Below, in pieces: positions 43,894 to 51,391 of a stretch of DNA of 64,000 nucleotides. This DNA comes from Nocardioides halotolerans DSM 19273. Lineage in GTDB: Bacteria > Actinomycetota > Actinomycetes > Propionibacteriales > Nocardioidaceae. How positions within the stretch are numbered: position 1 is the stretch's first letter; each line of letters starts with the position of its first letter. Location of the stretch: positions 196,727 to 260,726 of the forward strand of contig NZ_AUGT01000009.1 of NCBI RefSeq assembly GCF_000422805.1. The letters run 5' to 3'. Both the position numbers and the translations under genes were made by a program. Below the pieces are notes generated by a model that ran no database searches, had not been told where the DNA came from, and saw only the letters and a program-made list of their open reading frames with translations.

Positions 43894-44951
43894 CGGAGCC
43901 CCTCCAGCAGCGCCCGCGTCGCGCGGGCGGACCGCTCCCAGGTGAAGGTCGAGCCGTGGGCCCGGGCCGCCTCGAGCGCCGCCGCGTCCATCGCGCGCGC
44001 CCGTCGGACCGCGTCGGCCACGGCCGTCGGGGTCCAGGCCGAGGCCGTGGCCGCGTGGCCGCCGGCCGCCTCCACCGTGCCCGGGTCGGGGCCGATCACG
44101 ACGGGCTTGCCGAGCGTCATCGCCTCCACGATCGGGAGCCCGAACCCCTCGAGGTCGGAGGGGTAGACGACCAGCTCGGCGGCCGCGACGGTGGCGCGGA
44201 ACGCCTCTTCCGGCAGGTAGGCCGCCAGCTCGACCCACGGGTCCAGCCCCAGCCGCCCGACCCGTGCGGCCAGCGCGGCCCGGTCGCCGGCGGAGAGCCC
44301 CAGGACGGTCAGCCGCGGCGGCTCGCCGTGGCGGGCGAGCTCGGCCCACGCGTCGACGACCAGGCCGGGGTTCTTGTTGGTCTGGTGGCCGAACGCGATC
44401 GCGGGGCCGGCGCGGCCGGGTGCGGGCCAGTCGAGGGCGTGGTCCGCACCGTGGTGGACGACGGCGGCCGGCCTCGCCGCCGTGGACGGGTGCAGCCGGT
44501 GGAGGTCGTCGAGGGTCCGCTGCGAGACGGCCACGAAGCCGTCGGCCACGGCGTAGGACCGCCGGTAGGCGCCCCAGCGCAGCGCGCGCCGGCCGCGGCC
44601 GAACTGCTCGGGCCGCAGCTCATGGCGCAGGTCGTGCACGACGACGGCGAGCGGCGCACCGGGGTGCCGCAGCGTCGTGGTCGGGTTGGTGGCCAGCACC
44701 GCGTCCGCGCGGTGGGACCGGGCCAGCGCCGGGACGGCGCGGGTCTGGGCGACGGGCCGGCCGACGACCGACGGACCGGCCACCCGCAGCTCGTGCCGCT
44801 CGTGGCTCGCGGTGTCGACCGTCGAGCCGGGCGGCACGACGACCAGCAGCCGGTCCTCCGGGAACGCTGCCGCCCACGCCGGCAGGAGCTGGTCGACGTA
44901 CGTGCGGATCCCGCCGTAGTCCGCCGCGGCGGCGTCCACGAGCAGCCTCAC
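43890..44951 (-). CDS. Glycosyltransferase family 4
   Basis: The 353-residue GT-B enzyme has the C-terminal nucleotide-sugar site YPSDLEGFGLPIVEAMTLGK and the acceptor-side start DAAAADYGGIRTYVDQLLPA. These are typical of GT4 mannosyl- or deoxyhexosyltransferases. GTG 44951 overlaps the upstream methyltransferase stop by GTGA. With gmd in the same operon, a GDP-sugar donor is plausible. Confidence 0.9.
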   Translation of the reverse strand: MRLLVDAAAADYGGIRTYVDQLLPAWAAAFPEDRLLVVVPPGSTVDTASHERHELRVAGPSVVGRPVAQTRAVPALARSHRADAVLATNPTTTLRHPGAPLAVVVHDLRHELRPEQFGRGRRALRWGAYRRSYAVADGFVAVSQRTLDDLHRLHPSTAARPAAVVHHGADHALDWPAPGRAGPAIAFGHQTNKNPGLVVDAWAELARHGEPPRLTVLGLSAGDRAALAARVGRLGLDPWVELAAYLPEEAFRATVAAAELVVYPSDLEGFGLPIVEAMTLGKPVVIGPDPGTVEAAGGHAATASAWTPTAVADAVRRARAMDAAALEAARAHGSTFTWERSARATRALLEGLR

Positions 44952-45721
44952 GGGGCCGTTTTCCGGCCGGCCTTCTGCACGAAGATCATCAGCGTGGGTG
45001 CGAGCCGGCTGGGGGTCAGCCGGTCGACGCCCGCCGCCAACCGCCAGGCGGTCGGCGAGCTCCCGAAGTAGCGCGGCTCGCTGGCGTGGCCGTAGACGTG
45101 CACCGCGTGCGGGGCGAACAGCCGGCGCAGGTCCCTGCGGGTGTTCATCTCGTAGCGCACGGGGAAGACGTCCTCGGCCAGCCGTCCCGGCTGGAGCTTC
45201 CTGAGCACGGGCACGTGCAGGCGGTTGGGGACGGCCCGGGCGGCGAGGCCGATCATCCCCCACTTGTTGGGCGTCCGGGCGGCCAGCCAGCCACCCGGCT
45301 TGAGCACCCGCAGGATGTCTGCTGCCACCTCGGGTGCGTCTTCGCGGTTGACGTGCTCGAGCACGTGGTCGGCGATGACGAGGTCGAAGGTGCCGGGCTC
45401 GAACGGCAGCGGGTCGCCCAGGCCGACCACGTGTGCCTCGTCGAGGGTCGGGTTGGTCATGACGACGGGGTCGACGTCGGTGCCGACGACGCGACCGACC
45501 CGGCCGCGCAGCGTGCGCAGCCGCCGGTGCAGCTCCGTGGTGCCCTCGAGGGCCCAGACGCCGCGGCCGGCTCCGAAGTCGAGCACCTCGCTCTCATCGT
45601 CGACGAGGGTGCCGATCCGCGTGTAGAACTCGACCAGCCCGTCGAGCTTCGTGTAGCCACCGACGTTGGCCTCGGGGTAGAGCCGCACCAGCGGGGGCGG
45701 CGGCTCGAACTCGTCGCTCAT
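44948..45721 (-). CDS. SAM-dependent methyltransferase (gmd operon)
   Basis: The 257-residue enzyme has the SAM motif [13 protein letters not shown], then [10 protein letters not shown] and [13 protein letters not shown], as in type 11 methyltransferases. Post-motif III is [18 protein letters not shown] 45721 overlaps the gmd stop by ATGA. It may methylate a sugar made by Gmd. Confidence 0.88.
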   Translation of the reverse strand: MSDEFEPPPPLVRLYPEANVGGYTKLDGLVEFYTRIGTLVDDESEVLDFGAGRGVWALEGTTELHRRLRTLRGRVGRVVGTDVDPVVMTNPTLDEAHVVGLGDPLPFEPGTFDLVIADHVLEHVNREDAPEVAADILRVLKPGGWLAARTPNKWGMIGLAARAVPNRLHVPVLRKLQPGRLAEDVFPVRYEMNTRRDLRRLFAPHAVHVYGHASEPRYFGSSPTAWRLAAGVDRLTPSRLAPTLMIFVQKAGRKTAP

Positions 45722-46692
45722 GCCTTGAGGAGCCGGGACAGCTGCTCGATGTCCGCGTCGACCATCAGCTCGGCCAGCCGGTCGGCGTTCGTCTCGGCCT
45801 TCCAGCCGAGCACCTCGCGAGCCTTGGAGGCATCGCCGATCAGCGCGTCGACCTCGGTGGGCCGCTCGTACTGCTCGTCGTAGGTGACGTACTGCTCCCA
45901 GTCCAGCCCGGCGTGCGCGAACGCCGCCCGGACGAACTGGCGCACGGTGCGGCCCTCGCCGGTCGCGAGGACGTAGTCGTCCGGCTCGTCGTGCTGGAGC
46001 ATCCGCCACATCCCCTCGACGTACTCCGGCGCGTAGCCCCAGTCGCGGACCGCGTCGAGGTTGCCGAGGTGCAGCGAGTCGCGTGCGCCGAGCACGATCG
46101 CCGCGACGCCGAGCGTCACCTTGCGGGTCAGGAAGCTCTCGCCCCGGCGGGGGGACTCGTGGTTGAACAGGATCCCCGAGACCGCGAACAGGTCGTAGGC
46201 CTCGCGGTAGTTGACCGTCACCCAGTGCGCGTAGAGCTTCGCGGCGCCGTACGGCGAGCGGGGGTAGAACGCCGTGCGCTCGTGCTGCGGCGGCGGGCTC
46301 GCACCGAACATCTCCGAGGTCGACGCCTGGTAGTAGCGGCAGTCGAGTCCCGCGGCGCGGATCGCCTCGAGCAGCCGCAGCGCGCCGGTGCCGTCGGTCG
46401 ACGCGGTGTACTCCGGCATCTCGAAGGAGACCTTGACGTGGCTCTGCGCGCCGAGGTTGTAGACCTCGTGCGGCTCGACCTGGTGGATGAGGTTGACCAG
46501 GCTGACGCCGTCGGTCAGGTCGCCGTAGTGCAGGTGCAGGTCGGGGCTGTCGATGTGGTCGATCCGGCCCCGGTTGATCGTCGAGGCGCGCCGGACCAGG
46601 CCGTGGACCTCGTAGCCCTTCGCCAGCAGCAGCTCGGTGAGGTAGGACCCGTCCTGGCCGGTGATGCCTGTGATGAATGCGCGCTTGGCCAC
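45718..46692 (-). CDS. gmd: GDP-mannose 4,6-dehydratase
   Basis: The 324-residue SDR converts GDP-D-mannose to GDP-4-keto-6-deoxy-D-mannose. It has the NADP motif [10 protein letters not shown], the catalytic Thr/Glu region [23 protein letters not shown] (Tyr and Lys) and [15 protein letters not shown]. Length fits the family. The start is GTG 46692, chosen because the Rossmann motif begins just after; upstream in-frame codons lack family similarity. It heads a four-gene minus-strand operon and is divergent from the epimerase gene. Confidence 0.94.
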   Translation of the reverse strand: MAKRAFITGITGQDGSYLTELLLAKGYEVHGLVRRASTINRGRIDHIDSPDLHLHYGDLTDGVSLVNLIHQVEPHEVYNLGAQSHVKVSFEMPEYTASTDGTGALRLLEAIRAAGLDCRYYQASTSEMFGASPPPQHERTAFYPRSPYGAAKLYAHWVTVNYREAYDLFAVSGILFNHESPRRGESFLTRKVTLGVAAIVLGARDSLHLGNLDAVRDWGYAPEYVEGMWRMLQHDEPDDYVLATGEGRTVRQFVRAAFAHAGLDWEQYVTYDEQYERPTEVDALIGDASKAREVLGWKAETNADRLAELMVDADIEQLSRLLKA

Positions 46693-46974
46693 GCGTACGT
46701 GCTCCGTCCTGAGGGTGTCGATGACCCCGGCGGTGGTGAGGATATGTGGTCGTGCGGGGAGGCAACGCGCGATCCCCCGGTGGCGTCCCGGGCGGCACGA
46801 GAGGTGGTCTGGACCGGAGCGCGGGCACACCGGGACCGCGCCGGCCGGACGGCTGGTCCATAACCGGTGCGCCTCGGGCTCGTTGGGTCACTGATCGCGA
46901 CCCCGTCTCCATGGGGTCGGCGCGGCATCTCGGGGCTGCGCGTGCCCGGTGGTCCCACAGTCGAGGAGACATCC
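46693..46974. other. Divergent promoter region, gmd / epimerase
   Basis: The 282-bp spacer separates two divergent GDP-sugar genes. A GAGGAG ribosome binding site precedes the epimerase ATG. I saw no convincing -35/-10 pair, operator or small gene here. Confidence 0.5.
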
Positions 46975-47955
46975 ATGAGCGAGCCCGTCGACGTCCTCGT
47001 GGCCGGTGGCGGCGGCTTCATCGGTGGCCACCTGGTGCGCGACCTGCTGAGCCAGGGGCGCAGCGTCCGCGTGGTCGACGTGAAGCCCCGGTCCGAGTGG
47101 CACCAGGTGCACCCCGACGCCCAGAACGTCGTCGCCGACCTCTCGGTACTCGACGACGCGATGGCGCAGACGGCGGGCGCCCGCGAGGTCTACATGCTCG
47201 CGGCCGACATGGGCGGCATGGGCTTCATCGAGAACAACAAGGCGCTCTGCATGCTCACGGTGCTCACCAGCACGCACATGCTGCAGGCCGCGCGGCAGCA
47301 CGAGGTCGAGCGCTACTTCTACTCCTCCTCGGCGTGCGTCTACGCCGCCGACAAGCAGACCGACACCGACATCACCGCGCTGAAGGAGTCCGACGCCTAC
47401 CCGGCCATGCCCGAGGACGGCTACGGCTGGGAGAAGCTGTTCACCGAGCGGATGTGCCGCCACTTCCTGGAGGACTTCGGCCTCACCACCCGGGTGGCGC
47501 GCTACCACAACGTCTACGGCCCGCACGGCACCTGGACCGGCGGCCGCGAGAAGGCGCCGGCCGCGATCTGCCGCAAGGTCGCCACTGCGGCGATCACCGG
47601 CGAGCACCGCATCCCGATCTGGGGCGACGGCGAGCAGACCCGGAGCTTCATGTACGTCGACGACTGCGTGCGCGGCAGCCAGATGATCCTCGAGGGCGAC
47701 AGCCCCGAGCCGGTCAACCTCGGCAGCTCCGAGCTGGTCTCGATCAACGGCCTCGTCGACATCGTCGAGGGCATCGCCGGCATCCGCTGCCAGCGCGAGT
47801 ACCAGCTCGACGCGCCGCAGGGCGTGCGCGGGCGCAACAGCGACAACACCCAGATCCTGGCGACCTACGGCTGGGAGCCCTCGATCACGCTGCTCGACGG
47901 GCTCGAGCAGACCTACCGCTGGGTCTTCGACCAGGTGAAGCGCTCGCTCGGCTGA
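46975..47955 (+). CDS. GDP-mannose 3,5-epimerase-like NAD-dependent epimerase
   Basis: The 326-residue extended SDR has the NAD motif AGGGGFIGGH and closely follows plant GDP-mannose 3,5-epimerase. Shared blocks are MGGMGFIENN, YSSSACVYAADKQ, LKESDAYPAMPEDGYGWEKL, RYHNVYGPHGTWTGGREKAP and GVRGRNSDN. The active-site Cys (SSSACVY) and Tyr-Lys (YGWEK) are present. It probably converts GDP-mannose to GDP-L-galactose or GDP-L-gulose, or epimerises the Gmd product. It is followed within 17 bp by a glycosyltransferase. Confidence 0.88.
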   Translation: MSEPVDVLVAGGGGFIGGHLVRDLLSQGRSVRVVDVKPRSEWHQVHPDAQNVVADLSVLDDAMAQTAGAREVYMLAADMGGMGFIENNKALCMLTVLTSTHMLQAARQHEVERYFYSSSACVYAADKQTDTDITALKESDAYPAMPEDGYGWEKLFTERMCRHFLEDFGLTTRVARYHNVYGPHGTWTGGREKAPAAICRKVATAAITGEHRIPIWGDGEQTRSFMYVDDCVRGSQMILEGDSPEPVNLGSSELVSINGLVDIVEGIAGIRCQREYQLDAPQGVRGRNSDNTQILATYGWEPSITLLDGLEQTYRWVFDQVKRSLG

Positions 47956-47972
47956 GCGACCACCACACACCG

Positions 47973-49322
47973 ATGCGCATCCTGGTCCACGACTACGCCG
48001 GCCACCCGTTCCAGGCCGAGCTCAGCTCGGAGCTGGCCCGCCGCGGTCACGACGTCACGCACTCCTACTGCGCGGCGTACGTCTCCGGCAAGGGGAAGCT
48101 CGACGACCCCGGCTCCCCGGTCGAGTTCGAGGCGATCGGGCGCGGCGAGGTCGTCGACAAGCTCGCGTTCAGGAAGCGGATCGTCCAGGAGCTCAGGTTC
48201 GGCGTGCAGCTGGCCCGGCAGGTGCGCCGGCGGCGGCCCGAGGTCGTGATGGTCGCCAACACCCCGGTGCCGTCGATGGTCCTGCTCGCGGCCTACCTGC
48301 GGCTGCGGCGGATCCCGCTGGTGCTCTGGCACCAGGACGTGCAGGGCATCGCGATCCAGTCCTTCGCCGGCGCCAAGCTCGGCCGGGCCTTCCGGCTCGT
48401 GGCCGGCGTCGTCGGTCGCGGCGAGCGCTGGGTCGCCCGCCGGTCGGCGGCGGTCGTGGTCATCGCCGAGTCCTTCGTCGACGTGCACCGTCGGTGGGGC
48501 ACCGCCGACAGGACCACGGTGATCCCCAACTGGGCGCCGCTCGACGAGATCGTGCCCACGGATCGGGACAACGCCTGGGCCCGCCAGCAGGGCATCGCCT
48601 GGAAGCCGAGCCTCGTCTACTCCGGCACCCTCGGGCTCAAGCACAACCCGGCGCTCCTGGTCGGCCTGGCACGGCAGGTGCGCGACGCCGGGGTGCCGGT
48701 GCACCTGACCGTGGTGAGCGAGGGGCCGGCGCTCGACGTGCTGCGCGCGGAGGCCGAGCGGCTCGACGTGCCGATCACGCTGCTGCCGTTCCAGCCCTAC
48801 GAGCGGCTGCCCGAGGTGCTCGGCAGTGGCGACGTCCTCGTGGTGCTGCTCGATGCGTCCGCGGGCGCCTTCTCGGTGCCGTCGAAGACGCTCTCGTACC
48901 TCTGCGCCGGCCGTCCGGTGCTCGGCCTGATGCCGGCCGAGAACCTCGCGGCGACCCTCGTCGCGGAGGTCGACGGCTGCGTGCTGCCGCCGGTCGACGG
49001 TGCGCTGCCCGAGGCCGGCCGGTGGGTCGCGTCGGTGCTCACCGACGGCGTACGCCGCGAGGAGCTCGGCCGCAGGGCCCGGGCCCTGGCCGAGCGGGAG
49101 TTCGCCCTCGACGGGTGCGCAACGCGGTTCGAGGAGATCCTGGGGCGGGCTGTGGGGGTGCCGGTCGTGCGGCAGTTTCACCGGGTACCCGGTGAAACTG
49201 GCGCTGACCGCAAGGAACTCCATCCGGTCAGCGCCAGTTTCGTGGGGGCAGCCCGGACCGCGACGAATCTCGATCTCGACATACGAGACGACAGTCCACT
49301 GACTGAGATTCGCACTGGGTAG
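47973..49322 (+). CDS. WbuB-like glycosyltransferase family 4
   Basis: The 449-residue GT-B enzyme resembles WbuB-type GT4 transferases: MRILVHDYAGHPFQAELS, LWHQDVQGIAI, IPNWAPLDEI, LVYSGTLGLKHNPALLV and VPSKTLSYLCAGRPVLG. Homology appears to end near GCATRFEEIL (about residue 390). From residue 401 the frame runs through a perfect palindrome and further inverted repeats, so the last ~49 residues look like an accidental extension. It sits beside the epimerase and probably uses a related GDP- or UDP-sugar. Confidence 0.88.
   Translation: MRILVHDYAGHPFQAELSSELARRGHDVTHSYCAAYVSGKGKLDDPGSPVEFEAIGRGEVVDKLAFRKRIVQELRFGVQLARQVRRRRPEVVMVANTPVPSMVLLAAYLRLRRIPLVLWHQDVQGIAIQSFAGAKLGRAFRLVAGVVGRGERWVARRSAAVVVIAESFVDVHRRWGTADRTTVIPNWAPLDEIVPTDRDNAWARQQGIAWKPSLVYSGTLGLKHNPALLVGLARQVRDAGVPVHLTVVSEGPALDVLRAEAERLDVPITLLPFQPYERLPEVLGSGDVLVVLLDASAGAFSVPSKTLSYLCAGRPVLGLMPAENLAATLVAEVDGCVLPPVDGALPEAGRWVASVLTDGVRREELGRRARALAEREFALDGCATRFEEILGRAVGVPVVRQFHRVPGETGADRKELHPVSASFVGAARTATNLDLDIRDDSPLTEIRTG
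49173..49312. repeat. 140-bp compound palindromic element
   Basis: It contains a perfect 28-bp palindrome (49173-49200, half-site CAGTTTCACCGGGT). Overlapping this is a 17-bp inverted repeat GAAACTGGCGCTGACCG (49194-49210 with 49225-49241). CGAATCTC/GAGATTCG arms (49264-49271, 49305-49312) follow. It lies at the 3' end of the glycosyltransferase frame and before the sulfur operon promoter. Confidence 0.85.
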
Positions 49323-49338
49323 CCCTTACGCCGGCACC

Positions 49339-49344
49339 TACTCT
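49339..49344 (+). promoter_or_regulatory. -10 box of the sulfur operon
   Basis: TACTCT ends 6 nt before the GTG of the cysteine-containing leader ORF, so transcription should begin at or within a base of that start codon. Confidence 0.7.
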
Positions 49345-49350
49345 CGAATC

Positions 49351-49428
49351 GTGTCCACGACCTGGCTGACGAAGCGGCGCGCAGTCGACCACTGCCGCGT
49401 GCGCTCGTCCCTGTGTCGGCTCTCCTGA
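49351..49428 (+). CDS. Cysteine-containing leader peptide (25 aa)
   Basis: A GTG-initiated 25-codon frame has the core LTKRRAVDHCRV with Cys15 and a second Cys22 just before the end (SLCRLS). It resembles the arginine- and cysteine-rich leader peptides found upstream of actinobacterial sulfur genes. In mycobacteria, Cys-rich upstream ORFs mediate cysteine-responsive attenuation. There is no ribosome binding site; the -10 lies 6 nt upstream, so translation is leaderless. The stop overlaps the first arm of a strong hairpin. Confidence 0.8.
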   Translation: MSTTWLTKRRAVDHCRVRSSLCRLS

Positions 49429-49474
49429 CGACACCGCCTCCCTCCGGTCCTTCCTGACCACCCGCGGTGTCGTC
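49427..49474 (+). promoter_or_regulatory. Attenuator-like hairpin after the cysteine leader
   Basis: GACGACACCGC (49427-49437) pairs perfectly with 49464-49474 around a 26-nt loop. The first arm overlaps the leader stop codon, so a ribosome stalled or terminating there would block pairing. A likely switch controlling DUF4395-cysA2-sseC expression by cysteine supply. Confidence 0.65.
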
Positions 49475-49516
49475 GTGCGCCGGGCCCTGCCCGCCAACCC
49501 GCGACCCAGGAGAGTC

Positions 49517-50032
49517 ATGACCACCACCGACCACAGCCCCGGCCTCACGGCGGCGCGCCCGAGCACGGACGCAGCCGTGCGGGGCGCGGTGCAGGACGCG
49601 GCCGGCATCGACCCGCGCGGCCCGCAGGTGACCGCCGCGATCACGGCCGTCGTGCTGGTCGTCGTCCTGCTGCTGCCCAGCCCCTGGGCGGCGGTGCTGA
49701 CCGGCGTCCAGGCCGTGCTGTTCGCCGTCGGGGCGACCCGCGGCGTCCAGCACACCCCGCACGCCTGGGTGTTCCGCACCCTCGTGCGGCCCCGGCTGGC
49801 CGCGCCGGACGACCTCGAGGACCCGGCGCCGCCGAGGTTCGCGCAGGGCGTCGGGCTCGCGTTCACGCTCGTGGCGCTCGTGGCCTTCTCGATCGGGCAG
49901 GGCGTCGGCGGCGTGACCCTGCTCGGCCAGGTCGCGATCGGGTTCGCCCTCGTCGCGGCGCTGCTCAACGCGGTCTTCCGGCTCTGCCTGGGCTGCGAGC
50001 TCTACCTGCTCCTCAAGCGGGCCACCGGCTGA
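49517..50032 (+). CDS. DUF4395 membrane protein
   Basis: The 171-residue protein has four hydrophobic helices and the C-terminal NAVFRLCLGCELYLLLKRA segment with a conserved CLGC pair, typical of DUF4395. The family co-occurs with thioredoxin and thiosulfate sulfurtransferase genes. The ATG at 49517 has a CAGGAGAG site; an in-frame GTG at 49475 lies inside the leader hairpin and is rejected. cysA2 follows 51 bp later. Confidence 0.88.
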   Translation: MTTTDHSPGLTAARPSTDAAVRGAVQDAAGIDPRGPQVTAAITAVVLVVVLLLPSPWAAVLTGVQAVLFAVGATRGVQHTPHAWVFRTLVRPRLAAPDDLEDPAPPRFAQGVGLAFTLVALVAFSIGQGVGGVTLLGQVAIGFALVAALLNAVFRLCLGCELYLLLKRATG

Positions 50033-50083
50033 CGCCGGCCCCACCCACCACGCCAACGCACCACCGACCAGAAGGAACCAGAC

Positions 50084-50947
50084 ATGACCCGTGAGAGCTC
50101 GCTCGTCACCGCCCAGTGGGTGGAGGAGCACCTGGACGACGACAAGGTCGTCCTCATCGAGGTGGACGAGGACACCACCGCCTACGACAAGGGCCACATC
50201 AAGGGCGCCATCAAGCTGGACTGGACGACCGACCTCCAGGACCAGGTCCGCCGCGACTTCATCGGCCGCGACCAGTTCTCGGCGCTCCTCTCGGAGCGGG
50301 GCGTCTCCAACGACGACACCGTGATCCTCTACGGCGGCAACAACAACTGGTTCGCCGCCTACGCGTACTGGTACTTCAAGCTCTACGGCCACCAGGACGT
50401 GCGGCTGATGGACGGCGGCCGGAAGAAGTGGGAGCTCGACTCCCGCGAGCTGACCGACGAGGTCCCGACCCGCCAGCCGGCGACGTACACCGCCGTCGAT
50501 CAGGACCGCTCGATCCGCGCGTTCCGCGACGACGCGGTCGCGGCGATCGGAGTCCAGAACCTCATCGACGTCCGCAGCCCCGACGAGTACGCCGGCCGGC
50601 TGTTGGCCCCGGCACACCTGCCCCAGGAGCAGTCGCAGCGAGGCGGTCACATCCCGACCTCGCTCAACGTTCCGTGGAGCAAGAACTGCAACGACGACGG
50701 CACCTTCAAGTCCGACGAGGAGCTCAAGGCGCTCTACGACGAGGTCGGCCTCGACGACTCCAAGGACACGATCGCCCTGTGCCGCATCGGCGAGCGTTCC
50801 TCGCTGACCTGGTTCGTGCTCAAGGAGCTGCTCGGCCACCAGAACGTCAAGAACTACGACGGTTCCTGGACCGAGTACGGCTCGCTCGTGGGTGTGCCGA
50901 TCGCGCTGGGCGACGAGCCGGGGCAGGCCGACGGGCAGGGCGCCTGA
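50084..50947 (+). CDS. cysA2: Thiosulfate sulfurtransferase CysA2-type
   Basis: The 287-residue protein has tandem rhodanese domains. The active cysteine is Cys233 in the loop CRIGERS. VEVDEDTTAYDKGHIKGAIK, LYGGNNNWFAAYAYWYFK and LLAPAHLPQEQSQRGGHIP closely match mycobacterial CysA2. It transfers sulfane sulfur from thiosulfate or a similar donor. It starts after GAAGGAACCAGAC and overlaps sseC by 1 bp. Confidence 0.94.
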   Translation: MTRESSLVTAQWVEEHLDDDKVVLIEVDEDTTAYDKGHIKGAIKLDWTTDLQDQVRRDFIGRDQFSALLSERGVSNDDTVILYGGNNNWFAAYAYWYFKLYGHQDVRLMDGGRKKWELDSRELTDEVPTRQPATYTAVDQDRSIRAFRDDAVAAIGVQNLIDVRSPDEYAGRLLAPAHLPQEQSQRGGHIPTSLNVPWSKNCNDDGTFKSDEELKALYDEVGLDDSKDTIALCRIGERSSLTWFVLKELLGHQNVKNYDGSWTEYGSLVGVPIALGDEPGQADGQGA

Positions 50948-51258
50948 TGTGCGGCGCCACTGAGGGCGGCCTGTCGCTCGACGGCGTCAACGTCGCCAAG
51001 GAGGCCGTGATCCAGGGGCAGGTGCTCAAGGCCGGACCCGACGGGCAGAGCCATCCGGTGGGCAACGCCTACGTCCGCCTGCTCGACCGCACGGGCGAGT
51101 TCACCGCCGAGGTGCCGACCTCGGCCACCGGCCACTTCCGGTTCTTCGCCGGCGAGGGTGACTGGACGCTGCGGACCCTGGTGCCCCAGACGGACCCCGT
51201 CGACCACCCGGTGCACGCGCAGGTCGGATCGGTCGCGGAGGTGACGGTCGCCGTCTAG
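50947..51258 (+). CDS. sseC: DUF1416 protein (SseC-like)
   Basis: The 103-residue protein begins MCGATEGGLSLDGV and contains VNVAKEAVIQGQV, matching SseC/DUF1416 proteins that almost always follow CysA2-type sulfurtransferases. The beta-rich body resembles a carboxypeptidase-regulatory fold. Its exact sulfur role is not known. The conserved Cys2 is present. The TGATG junction couples it to cysA2. Confidence 0.92.
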   Translation: MCGATEGGLSLDGVNVAKEAVIQGQVLKAGPDGQSHPVGNAYVRLLDRTGEFTAEVPTSATGHFRFFAGEGDWTLRTLVPQTDPVDHPVHAQVGSVAEVTVAV

Positions 51259-51391
51259 TCCTTCCGGAGCGCCGCTCGGCGTCCGCGTGAGCGCACCCCA
51301 CGGTCGGGCGTGTGCGATCGTGGCGGTTGGGTACTCATCACCCGGTCGGGTGAACAACGGGTTCGGAGGCGGACCATAGAGTCGGGCGGAC

